Of a stretch of 14,999 nucleotides of DNA, positions 7,899 to 13,615 are shown in pieces. The DNA is from Falsiroseomonas sp035644895 (GTDB lineage: Bacteria > Pseudomonadota > Alphaproteobacteria > Acetobacterales > Acetobacteraceae), in contig DASQNQ010000034.1 of the NCBI GenBank assembly GCA_035644895.1, positions 1 to 14,999 on the forward strand, in the 5' to 3' direction. How positions within the stretch are numbered: the first letter of the stretch is position 1; every line of letters starts with the position of its first letter. The notes under the pieces are model-generated. The model did not search any database and was not told the DNA's origin. It saw only the letters and a program-made list of their open reading frames with translations. Both the position numbers and the translations under genes were made by a program.

Positions 7899-9831
7899 GG
7901 CTCGCCTCCCGCTGCACGGGCGGGGTGGTGGCGGGACGGGTGGGCGCGGGCGGTTCGGCCACAGGACGAGAGGCCGGCGGCGTCGCGGGCGGGCGCGCGG
8001 GCGTGTTGGCCGGCACGGTGGACGGGCGCCCCGCCGGCGGACGGCCGGGCTGCATCGGCATTGCCAGCCCCGCCTGGATCTCCTGCATCCGCTCGATCTC
8101 CGGCGCCATGCCGAGGACGGGCGCGATGTTGCGGATCACCATGCCGGCTGCCGGCGCCGCCACCCAGCCGGCGGTCGCGAAGCCGTGCGAGCGCGCGTTC
8201 GGCTTCGGCTCGTCCACCATGACGTAGATGGCGTAGCGCGGCGCGTTCATGGGGAAGGCCCCGACGAAGGCCGCGATGCGCTTGTTCTCGAGGTATCCGC
8301 CGCGCGGGCCCGTCTTCAGCGCCGTGCCCGTCTTGCCGCCGACGAAGTAGCCCGGCACGTCCGCGCCCTTGCCCGAGCCGTCCGTGACGATCAGCCGCAT
8401 GAGGCGGCGCATCGTGTTGGAGGTCTGCTCGGAGATCACGCGCGTGCCCTCGGCCACGGTGCCCGGCGCCTGTGCCAGCAGCGTGGGCTGGCGATAGATG
8501 CCGCCATTGGCGAGCGTGGCTCCGCCGGTGACGACATGCAGCGGCGTGACGGAGATGCCGTGGCCGAAGCCCACCGTCATCGTGTTGATCTCGCGCCAGT
8601 CCTGCTGGCGCGGGATGAGCGGCAGCGCCACCTCGGGGAGTTCGACGCGCAGGCGCGAGCCCATGCCGAAGCGCACCATGAACTCCCGGTGCCGCGTCGG
8701 GCCCACCGCCGCGGCCATGTGGGCCGAGGCGATGTTGGAGGAGTAGGCCATGATCTCCGGCAGCGCGAGCCAGCGGTTCTTGCCGCGGAAGTCGCTGATG
8801 GTGAAGCGCCCGTAGTTGATCGGGCGCGAGGCGTCGTAGCCGTTCCAGACGTTCATGGTGCCGAGGTCGAGCGCCATCGCCGCCGTGAACAGCTTGAAGG
8901 TCGAGCCCGGCTCGTACACGCCGACGGTCGCGCGGTTGAAGCGCGGATTGTTGCCCTGCTCCTCGCGCGACTGCGGCGCGTCCGAGGCGCGCACCGGCTC
9001 CGAAAGGTCGAAGTCGGGCAGCGACACCATGCCCAGCACCTCGCCGGTCTGGACGTCCATCAGGATGCCGGCGCCGCCGATGCCGTTGAAGTCCGTGATG
9101 GCGTGCTGCACGGCGTCGCGAAGCGCGAGCTGCACGCGCACGTCGACCGACAGCCGCACCGGCTCGCCGCGGCGGTTGCGCAGGCGCTCGTCGAAGTACT
9201 TCTCGACGCCCGCGGTGCCGTTGCCGTCCACGTCGACGCCGCCCAGCACATGGGCCGCGGCCCGGCCCTGCGGATAGAAGCGGCGCTCGGCGTTCTCGAA
9301 GTAGAGGCCCGGGATGCCGAGGGAGTTCACCGCCTGCTGCTCGCGCGGCGTGAGGGAGCGCGCGATGTAGGCGAACTGCCGCTCGCCGGTCATGCGCGCC
9401 TGCACGCGCTCCACATCGAGCTGCGGCAGCACCGTGATCAGGCGGCGCGCCGCCTCGGCCGGATTCCCTATTTCACTCGGGTTGGCGTAGAGCGCGGTGA
9501 CCGGCAGCGAGACGGCCAGGATCTCGCCGTTGCGATCCGTGATGGCGCCGCGATTCGCCACGTGCTCCGCCGCGGCGCGCGCGGGGAGGCCCACGTTGCG
9601 CGGCTGGGCGGGCGAGATGAGGGTGACGTCGGCGAGCCGCAGGCCGAGCGCGCCGAACAGCACCCCGAAGCCGCAGGCCGCGATCTTGAGCCGCTTGCGC
9701 GTGCGCGCCAGCATGGCGCGTCGCGCCAGGTCCGGCTGGGCGGCACGCACGACCTCGCGCCGCTGCACCTGCGCCGGCAGTTCGGGGCGGCCGGGGGGCG
9801 GCGCGTCCGGGGCGGGGGGAAGGGAGTTCAT
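7885..9831 (-). CDS. ftsI: Septal penicillin-binding protein FtsI (PBP3, class B transpeptidase)
   Basis: FtsI, 648 aa, is the division-specific DD-transpeptidase that cross-links septal peptidoglycan in the periplasm as partner of FtsW. It has a basic cytoplasmic N-terminus (1-48), one membrane anchor (about 49-71), a pedestal domain with NRGAITDRNGEILA (93-106) and RRFYPQGRAAAHVLG (183-197), and the transpeptidase domain. Active-site motifs are complete: SxxK in YEPGSTFK (306-313, Ser310), SSN (364-366) and KTG in GGKTGTALK (498-506). GFGHGISVTPLH (421-432) is also typical. Residues about 595-640 form a proline-rich tail that E. coli FtsI does not have. The start is ATG at 9831, overlapping the ftsL stop (ATGA), with AAGGG nearby. 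RodA-linked PBP2 is unlikely given the position after ftsL. Confidence 0.96.
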   Translation of the reverse strand: MNSLPPAPDAPPPGRPELPAQVQRREVVRAAQPDLARRAMLARTRKRLKIAACGFGVLFGALGLRLADVTLISPAQPRNVGLPARAAAEHVANRGAITDRNGEILAVSLPVTALYANPSEIGNPAEAARRLITVLPQLDVERVQARMTGERQFAYIARSLTPREQQAVNSLGIPGLYFENAERRFYPQGRAAAHVLGGVDVDGNGTAGVEKYFDERLRNRRGEPVRLSVDVRVQLALRDAVQHAITDFNGIGGAGILMDVQTGEVLGMVSLPDFDLSEPVRASDAPQSREEQGNNPRFNRATVGVYEPGSTFKLFTAAMALDLGTMNVWNGYDASRPINYGRFTISDFRGKNRWLALPEIMAYSSNIASAHMAAAVGPTRHREFMVRFGMGSRLRVELPEVALPLIPRQQDWREINTMTVGFGHGISVTPLHVVTGGATLANGGIYRQPTLLAQAPGTVAEGTRVISEQTSNTMRRLMRLIVTDGSGKGADVPGYFVGGKTGTALKTGPRGGYLENKRIAAFVGAFPMNAPRYAIYVMVDEPKPNARSHGFATAGWVAAPAAGMVIRNIAPVLGMAPEIERMQEIQAGLAMPMQPGRPPAGRPSTVPANTPARPPATPPASRPVAEPPAPTRPATTPPVQREASLAPR

Positions 9832-10616
9832 CGCAGCCCTTGCGCCTGACCGGAGAGGGTGGAGGCCGCTGCGACGGGCACCGGCGGCGGCAGCATCGGC
9901 CGGGCGAAGGCGGACACGCCGAGCGCCGAAACCCCGCCGGCAGCAGGCGATGCGACGACGACCGGCGCCTCGGCCGGCGTCGCGCGCGTGACGCGCGTGA
10001 CGGGCGCAGCCGGCGCTGGGGCGGGCGCGACATGGACGGCCGGCTGCATGGCGGGCGTCGCCCGGGGCTGAGGGGCTGGGACCTGGACCGCCGGGCGTGG
10101 AGCCGGGGCTGGGCGCGCGGAGGCGGCAGCCTCACGCTGGGCACGCTGAGCGGCGACGGCAGCGGCGAGCGCACTCGGTGCCGGGGTTTCGCTGGCCGGG
10201 GTCTGCGAAGGGGCGGGGGCCGGGCGCGGCGCCAACGGGACGGTGACCGAGGCGAGCATGACGCCGGGGCGCGGCTGGGGCGCAGCCACGGGCGGCGCAG
10301 CGAAGAGGTCGGGCGCGCCGGCGAACGCCACGGCCGTGGGCAGGCGCCGCTCGAGGTCGGCGAGGCGCACGAAGTGCGTGGGCTGCATCGGCTCGAGCTG
10401 CAGGTGCTGCTGCGCGACCTGGCGCAGGCGCCCCGGCTCGTTCAGCAGGGCCCATTCGGCGCGCAGGATGGCCGTCCGCTCGCGCGCCGCCTCGGTCTGC
10501 CGTGCGATGTCACGCAACTCGCGGTCGAGTTGTGTCACCTCATGCTTCACCTGGTACAACCAGGCGCCCGCGGTCGCGAAGGCGAGGAAGCTGACGATCG
10601 TGAAGGGACGGATCAT
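9828..10616 (-). CDS. ftsL: Cell division protein FtsL with long Ala/Pro-rich C-terminal tail
   Basis: The first ~92 residues look like FtsL, the small bitopic divisome protein that with FtsQ and FtsB links the Z-ring to FtsW/FtsI. There is a short cytoplasmic start, a membrane segment (about 5-21), a coiled-coil-like stretch (24-58) and the motif EWALLNEPGRLRQVAQQHL (54-72) seen in alphaproteobacterial FtsL. Its place between rsmH and ftsI is the classical ftsL position and is strong support, because the family is poorly conserved. The total of 262 aa is far longer than E. coli FtsL (about 120). Residues 93-262 are a low-complexity alanine/proline-rich tail with no domain I recognise, presumably periplasmic. 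The start is ATG at 10616, with an ATGA overlap to rsmH and AGGGGG 5 bases upstream. It would often be labelled hypothetical. Confidence 0.88.
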   Translation of the reverse strand: MIRPFTIVSFLAFATAGAWLYQVKHEVTQLDRELRDIARQTEAARERTAILRAEWALLNEPGRLRQVAQQHLQLEPMQPTHFVRLADLERRLPTAVAFAGAPDLFAAPPVAAPQPRPGVMLASVTVPLAPRPAPAPSQTPASETPAPSALAAAVAAQRAQREAAASARPAPAPRPAVQVPAPQPRATPAMQPAVHVAPAPAPAAPVTRVTRATPAEAPVVVASPAAGGVSALGVSAFARPMLPPPVPVAAASTLSGQAQGLR

Positions 10617-11566
10617 GCGATCCCCCTGCTGTTCTGTGTTGCGGACAGGCGTTCGATGGCACGCAGCCGGGCGGAGCGGGCGCGCGGGTTGCGGCGCACC
10701 TCCTCCTCTCCCGGCCGCAGGGCACGCGGCGTGACAAGGGCGAAGCCGGGCTTCGCGGATTCCCGCAGCGCGGCCGGATCATGACGGGAGGCATTCCCGG
10801 CGCGGCCGCTGGCCTGGGCCATGGCGCGCTTCACGATCCGGTCCTCGAGCGAGTGGAACGCGACCACCACCAGCCGGCCGCCGGGGCCGAGCAGCGCGAG
10901 CGCGGATTCGATCCCGCGCTCGACCTCTCCCAGTTCGTCGTTCACCGCGATTCGCAGGGCCTGGAAGGAGCGCGTCGCGCTATCGATGCCGGAGGGATCA
11001 CGGGGCAGGGCGCCGCGCACGATCTCGGCGAGTCGGGAGGTCGTCTCGATCGGCGCCTCGGCCCTGGCGGCGACGATGGCGCGCGCCACGCGCCGCGGAT
11101 GCCGCTCCTCGCCGAACTCGGCGATGATCCGGGCCAGCTCGGGCTCGGGCAGCGTGTTCACCAGCTCCGCCGCCGTCGGGCCTTCCCGGCCCATGCGCAT
11201 GTCGAGCGGACCCTCGGCACGGAAGGAGAAGCCGCGCTCGGGTTGGTCCAGCTGGAAGGAGGAGACGCCAAGGTCCATCACGACACCGTCGAGTTCGGCA
11301 ACACCTTGAGCCGAAAGGCTTTCCAGCATGTCGCCGAACCGGGCTTGCAACAGGTGCAGGCGGTCGGAAAAACGTTCCGCCATCTTCAACCCGCGCGCGA
11401 TGGCATCCGGGTCGCGGTCGATCGCCCAGAGGGTGCAGTCGGCCGCATCCAGCACCGCGGCGGCATAGCCGCCGCCGCCGAAGGTGGCGTCGAGGTACGT
11501 GGCGCCGGCGCGAGGCTGCAAGGTGGACAGCACCTCATTCAACATAACGGGGATGTGACCGTTCAT
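10613..11566 (-). CDS. rsmH: 16S rRNA (cytosine(1402)-N(4))-methyltransferase RsmH (MraW)
   Basis: RsmH, 317 aa (family 300-320), is a cytoplasmic SAM-dependent enzyme that N4-methylates C1402 in the decoding site of 16S rRNA. Seen: the N-terminus GHIPVMLNEVL (3-13), the SAM-binding motif DATFGGGGYA (26-35), AIDRDPDA (48-55), MDLGVSSFQLD (97-107) followed by PERGFSF (109-115), FGEERHPRRVARAI (151-164), RSFQALRIAVNDEL (199-212) and FHSLEDRIVK (237-246). The helical insert between the two halves of the fold is present and nothing is missing. The start is ATG at 11566, overlapping the mraZ stop by four bases (ATGA). I see no good Shine-Dalgarno sequence, so translation is probably coupled to mraZ. 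It is the second gene of the dcw operon, as usual. Confidence 0.97.
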   Translation of the reverse strand: MNGHIPVMLNEVLSTLQPRAGATYLDATFGGGGYAAAVLDAADCTLWAIDRDPDAIARGLKMAERFSDRLHLLQARFGDMLESLSAQGVAELDGVVMDLGVSSFQLDQPERGFSFRAEGPLDMRMGREGPTAAELVNTLPEPELARIIAEFGEERHPRRVARAIVAARAEAPIETTSRLAEIVRGALPRDPSGIDSATRSFQALRIAVNDELGEVERGIESALALLGPGGRLVVVAFHSLEDRIVKRAMAQASGRAGNASRHDPAALRESAKPGFALVTPRALRPGEEEVRRNPRARSARLRAIERLSATQNSRGIA

Positions 11567-12045
11567 GGCACGGCGCGCGGATTCGTGTTGAGCGGAATCG
11601 AGGAAAGCGTCTGCCTTTTCTCGCTGACGCGGGCCTTCGCCTCGACCAGGTGGGCGCGGCCGCGCGCCTCCTCCCAGATCTCGAAGCGCTTGCCCTTGCC
11701 GAGGAAGATCAGCTTGTCGCCGGGCTTCACGCCCAGTTCGGCCATCAGCTCGGCGGGCGGAACCAGGCGGCCCTCGCCATCGTAGCGGAGCATGACGCAG
11801 TCGGAGATGAAGGCAGCCTCAAGGTCCTGCCGGTCCTCCGAGTACATGTCCATTTGCTGGATGCTGTCGAGGATCTGGTCATAGGCCGCGCGGCCGAAGC
11901 ACTCGATGCAGGGCAGGACATGCGATGTCTTGAGGATGATCTGGTCCGACTGCGTCGATTCCAGCTCGGCCCGGAACGACGCGGGGATCGAAAGGCGGCC
12001 TTTCGCGTCGAGCTTCCCGTCATGTGTGCCCACGAAGCGGGTCAT
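11563..12045 (-). CDS. mraZ: Transcriptional regulator MraZ
   Basis: MraZ, 160 aa (family 140-160), is a ring-forming DNA-binding protein; in E. coli it represses its own dcw operon. Two SpoVT/AbrB-like half domains are visible, each with the DxxGRxxxP core: DAKGRLSIPASFR (13-25) and DGEGRLVPPAEL (89-100). The start is ATG at 12045, giving the expected N-terminus MTRFVGTHDGKLDAKG. The frame is open to 12144, but the upstream codons are arginine/glycine-rich and unlike the family. A G-rich AGGGGG lies about 14 bases upstream, which is long for a Shine-Dalgarno sequence. It is the first gene of the operon, and the five GGG(A/T) repeats at 12186-12230 are candidate binding sites for its own product. 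A 3' extension of about 15 residues beyond the second half domain is unremarkable. Confidence 0.96.
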   Translation of the reverse strand: MTRFVGTHDGKLDAKGRLSIPASFRAELESTQSDQIILKTSHVLPCIECFGRAAYDQILDSIQQMDMYSEDRQDLEAAFISDCVMLRYDGEGRLVPPAELMAELGVKPGDKLIFLGKGKRFEIWEEARGRAHLVEAKARVSEKRQTLSSIPLNTNPRAVP

Positions 12046-12104
12046 CGCGCTGCCGACTTCCCCCTGACGTCGGCAACCGCGCCGCCCGTCCCCCTTGCTC
12101 AGCG

Positions 12105-12132
12105 GCCGGCGGGGCCCCCCGACCCCGCCGGC
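12105..12132 (-). repeat. Perfect 10-bp GC inverted repeat in the mraZ leader
   Basis: The arms are GCCGGCGGGG (12105-12114) and CCCCGCCGGC (12123-12132), a perfect inverted repeat with an 8-base loop, 60-87 bases upstream of the mraZ start. In the mRNA it would be a very stable hairpin. No U-tract follows, so it is not an ordinary intrinsic terminator. It may protect the transcript or affect mraZ translation. Confidence 0.6.
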
Positions 12133-12135
12133 TCG

Positions 12136-12171
12136 CCCGACCACCCCTCCGGAACCCCAAAATGCCCCCCC
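12136..12171 (-). other. G-tract cluster, possible G-quadruplex on the mraZ coding strand
   Basis: Read on the minus strand there are four G-runs (7, 4, 4 and 3 or more G) separated by loops of 6, 7 and 5 bases. This fits the usual G3+ with loops of 1-7 rule. It would lie in the mraZ 5' leader just before the GC hairpin. Whether it folds is unknown; in such GC-rich DNA it may be incidental. Confidence 0.4.
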
Positions 12172-12185
12172 GAGCAGGGCTCCGT

Positions 12186-12230
12186 CGGGATGACCTGGGA
12201 TAGCATGGGTTAGTCCGGGACGCCAAGGGA
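12186..12230 (+). promoter_or_regulatory. Candidate MraZ operator: five GGG(A/T) direct repeats with 10-base period
   Basis: On the plus strand the five units are CGGGA, TGGGA, TGGGT, CGGGA and AGGGA, starting at 12186, 12196, 12206, 12216 and 12226, exactly 10 bases apart. E. coli MraZ is known to bind TGGGN repeats separated by 5 bases, also a 10-base period, upstream of mraZ. Two units match TGGGN exactly. The repeats read on the strand opposite to mraZ, and the block lies about 140-185 bases upstream of its start. Confidence 0.6.
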
Positions 12231-12274
12231 AAATGCCGGTTCGCGCAGTGATTTCGGCAATTGAAAAGCGAGTA

Positions 12275-12289
12275 TTAACAAGATCCTAA
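12275..12289 (+). promoter_or_regulatory. Possible CtrA site (TTAA-N7-CTAA)
   Basis: The sequence is TTAA at 12275-12278, seven bases, then CTAA at 12286-12289. This is one base off the alphaproteobacterial CtrA consensus TTAA-N7-TTAA. It lies in the AT-rich part of the mraZ upstream region. GANTC sites (CcrM methylation consensus) lie nearby at 12311-12315 and 12330-12334. A single imperfect match is weak evidence. Confidence 0.25.
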
Positions 12290-12372
12290 GCCATGCTGCC
12301 TGCGTGTTCCGAGTCGGCCTCTAGCATACGATTCCACGCCATAGATCTTCGTTGTTTGTTCCGCAACGAGAT

Positions 12373-12395
12373 GTTTTCCACATGCTGTGGAGAAC
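12373..12395. repeat. Inverted pair of DnaA-box-like sequences
   Basis: The arms are GTTTTCCACA (12373-12382) and TGTGGAGAAC (12386-12395), separated by three bases, with 9 of 10 positions complementary. Each arm contains a 9-mer close to the DnaA box TTATCCACA: TTTTCCACA, and TTCTCCACA on the minus strand. It sits directly downstream of the rnpB 3' end, so as RNA it could also form a hairpin (3-base loop, no U-tract after it). I cannot decide between DnaA binding and RNA 3'-end structure. Confidence 0.4.
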
Positions 12396-12406
12396 GGGGA
12401 AAAGCG

Positions 12407-12837
12407 GTGTCGAACGGCCTGTAAGCCGGGTTCTGTCCCTGCCGCAAGGCAGGGGACGACCATTCCTCTGGAGCCGGCGTTACCGCCGGCTTCGCGCGGC
12501 CAACCCGGGCGGCGGGGCGGGAACGCCCCTGCATCCACCCGCCCGAAGGCGGGCTCCGCCGGCCACCCCTATTCGGCCTTGCTCCCGGTGGGGTTTGCCC
12601 TGCCGCCCCCGTCGCCGGGGGCGCGGTGCGCTCTTGCCGCACCGTTTCACCCTTGCCCGGAAGCCTCACGGCGTCCGGGCGGTTTGTTTTCTGTGGCACT
12701 GTCCCTGAGGTCGAACGCGGCATCGCTGTCGCGGACTTCCCCGCCGGCCGTTGGCCGGCACCGTATTCCCGTGGAGCCCGGACTTTCCTCCAGCACGGGA
12801 TCGCTCCCGCGCCAGCGGTCGTCCAGCCGTCCGACAC
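12407..12837 (-). ncRNA. rnpB: RNase P RNA (bacterial type A)
   Basis: This is the catalytic RNA of RNase P, which removes 5' leaders from tRNA precursors. Read on the minus strand, the 5' conserved P4 strand GGAGGAAAGTCCGGGCTCC lies at 12773-12791 and its 3' partner region ACAGAACCCGGCTTACAGGCC at 12416-12436. The conserved core AGGGTGAAACGGTGCGG followed by CAAGAGCGCACCG lies near 12621-12652, and GCAAGGCCGAATAGGGG at 12566-12582. The ends are set by P1: GTGTCGGACGGC (12826-12837) pairs with GCCGTTCGACAC (12407-12418) with one G-U, and the helix can extend by three GC pairs to about 12404-12840. The length of about 431 is normal. It lies between an amidase gene and mraZ, an arrangement I recall from other alphaproteobacteria. 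Confidence 0.96.
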
Positions 12838-12844
12838 CGCGGGC

Positions 12845-12873
12845 GTCATCGCGCCGGTGCGCCACCACGTCAA
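12845..12873 (-). promoter_or_regulatory. Probable rnpB promoter
   Basis: On the minus strand TTGACG (12868-12873) is followed after 17 bases by GATGAC (12845-12850). The -35 box is nearly perfect; the -10 box is weak. Initiation 6-8 bases downstream would fall near 12838, which agrees with the 5' end of rnpB deduced from the P1 helix. Confidence 0.6.
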
Positions 12874-12927
12874 CCTGGGAGAGGCGGGGGAGTCCGCAAG
12901 CCAGGCCGGCGCGGATCCCGCCTTGCC

Positions 12928-13605
12928 CTATGCGGACAGCGCGGCAACCGTGGCGAGCCGCGTCGCCGTCTCAGCGTCCAGCACGCCATCCACGCGGGCG
13001 GGCCGCCAGTGGCGCTGGAAGGCGGTGACCAGCACCGGCAGGGGCAGGTCGGTGCGGTAGCCGATCGCCGCGAGCGCAGCCTCCGGCGGCACCGCGAGGT
13101 TGCACGCCGGGCTTCGCGGCCAGAGCCCGACTCCGGCGGCGGCGAGCCCCTCCCAGTCGAAGAACTCGCCGGGATCCTCCTTCCGGTCGGGCGCGACATC
13201 GCTGTGGGCCACGACGCTCGGCGCCGCGACCGGATGGCGCCGCAGGATGTCGAGGCAGAGATCGGCCACCGCTGCCATCTGCAGGGCGGGGAAAGGGCGG
13301 TAGCCCCATTCATGGCCGGGGTTCACCACCTCGATACCAATGGAGCACGCGTTCAGCCCCGTCCGCCCGCGCCAGTGGGAGACGCCGGCATGCCAGGCGC
13401 GCCGCCCCTCCGGCACGAGGCGGAACACCGCCCCGTCCTCCTCGACCACGTAGTGGGCAGAGACGCGCGACGCCGGATCGCGCAGCCGCGCAATCGCCTC
13501 CTCCCCGCTGCGCATGCCCGTGTAGTGCAGCACGAGCATGTCCACGGCGCCGTCACCCGGCCGCTCGTCGTGGTTCGGGCTGGGCGCTTCCCGGATGCGC
13601 AGCAT
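12928..13605 (-). CDS. N-acetylmuramoyl-L-alanine amidase (Amidase_2 with C-terminal peptidoglycan-binding domain)
   Basis: This 225-aa protein is a zinc amidase that cuts the bond between MurNAc and L-Ala. The Amidase_2 domain covers about residues 20-160: MLVLHYTG (23-30, Zn ligand His27), VSAHYVVEEDG (48-58), AWHAGVSHWRG (70-80), SIGIEVVNPG (88-97, Glu92) and VAHSDVAPDRKEDPG (132-146, Zn ligands His134 and Asp144). A short PG_binding_1-like domain follows (about 178-220, with AFQRHWRPARVDGVLDAET). The layout resembles E. coli AmiD, but no signal peptide or lipobox is seen at the N-terminus, so a cytoplasmic AmpD-like recycling role is possible. Either way I do not assign a symbol. The start is ATG at 13605, 10 bases after the upstream J-domain gene, with which it is probably co-transcribed. 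The Shine-Dalgarno sequence is weak. Confidence 0.92.
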   Translation of the reverse strand: MLRIREAPSPNHDERPGDGAVDMLVLHYTGMRSGEEAIARLRDPASRVSAHYVVEEDGAVFRLVPEGRRAWHAGVSHWRGRTGLNACSIGIEVVNPGHEWGYRPFPALQMAAVADLCLDILRRHPVAAPSVVAHSDVAPDRKEDPGEFFDWEGLAAAGVGLWPRSPACNLAVPPEAALAAIGYRTDLPLPVLVTAFQRHWRPARVDGVLDAETATRLATVAALSA

Positions 13606-13615
13606 CGCCTGGCCG

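Larger units (their letters stand above)
12046..12406 (-). promoter_or_regulatory. rnpB-mraZ intergenic region: presumed promoter and leader of the dcw operon
   Basis: About 360 bases without a credible coding sequence. The half nearer rnpB (about 12237-12400) is clearly AT-richer than its surroundings and must contain the promoter of the dcw operon; I cannot name a convincing -35/-10 pair. The half nearer mraZ (12046-12180) is very G-rich on the coding strand and probably forms the transcribed leader. Separate entries cover the DnaA-box-like pair, the CtrA-like site, the GGG repeats, the G-tract cluster and the GC hairpin. Small open frames here have no start, codon pattern or motif in their favour. 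Confidence 0.6.

Noticed and set aside
7879..9849. 656-codon open frame on the plus strand opposite ftsI, and similar long plus-strand frames at 2394-4325, 3680-5197, 5263-6813 and 6450-8222
   Set aside because: They are antisense to well-identified genes, made of Arg/Gly/Ala/His-rich low-complexity sequence with no recognisable domain. High GC content removes stop codons from such frames.
12046..12226. Extension of mraZ to 12144 or small frames in its leader
   Set aside because: Residues are Gly/Arg-rich and unlike MraZ; the repeats and hairpin explain the region better.
12349..12369. Inverted repeat TCGTTG...CAACGA near rnpB, as a terminator
   Set aside because: Only six base pairs with a 9-base loop and no T-run on either strand.
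12275..12873. Several open frames of 70-210 codons on both strands across 12275-13028
   Set aside because: They overlap the rnpB RNA gene, whose conserved elements and P1 pairing explain the sequence.
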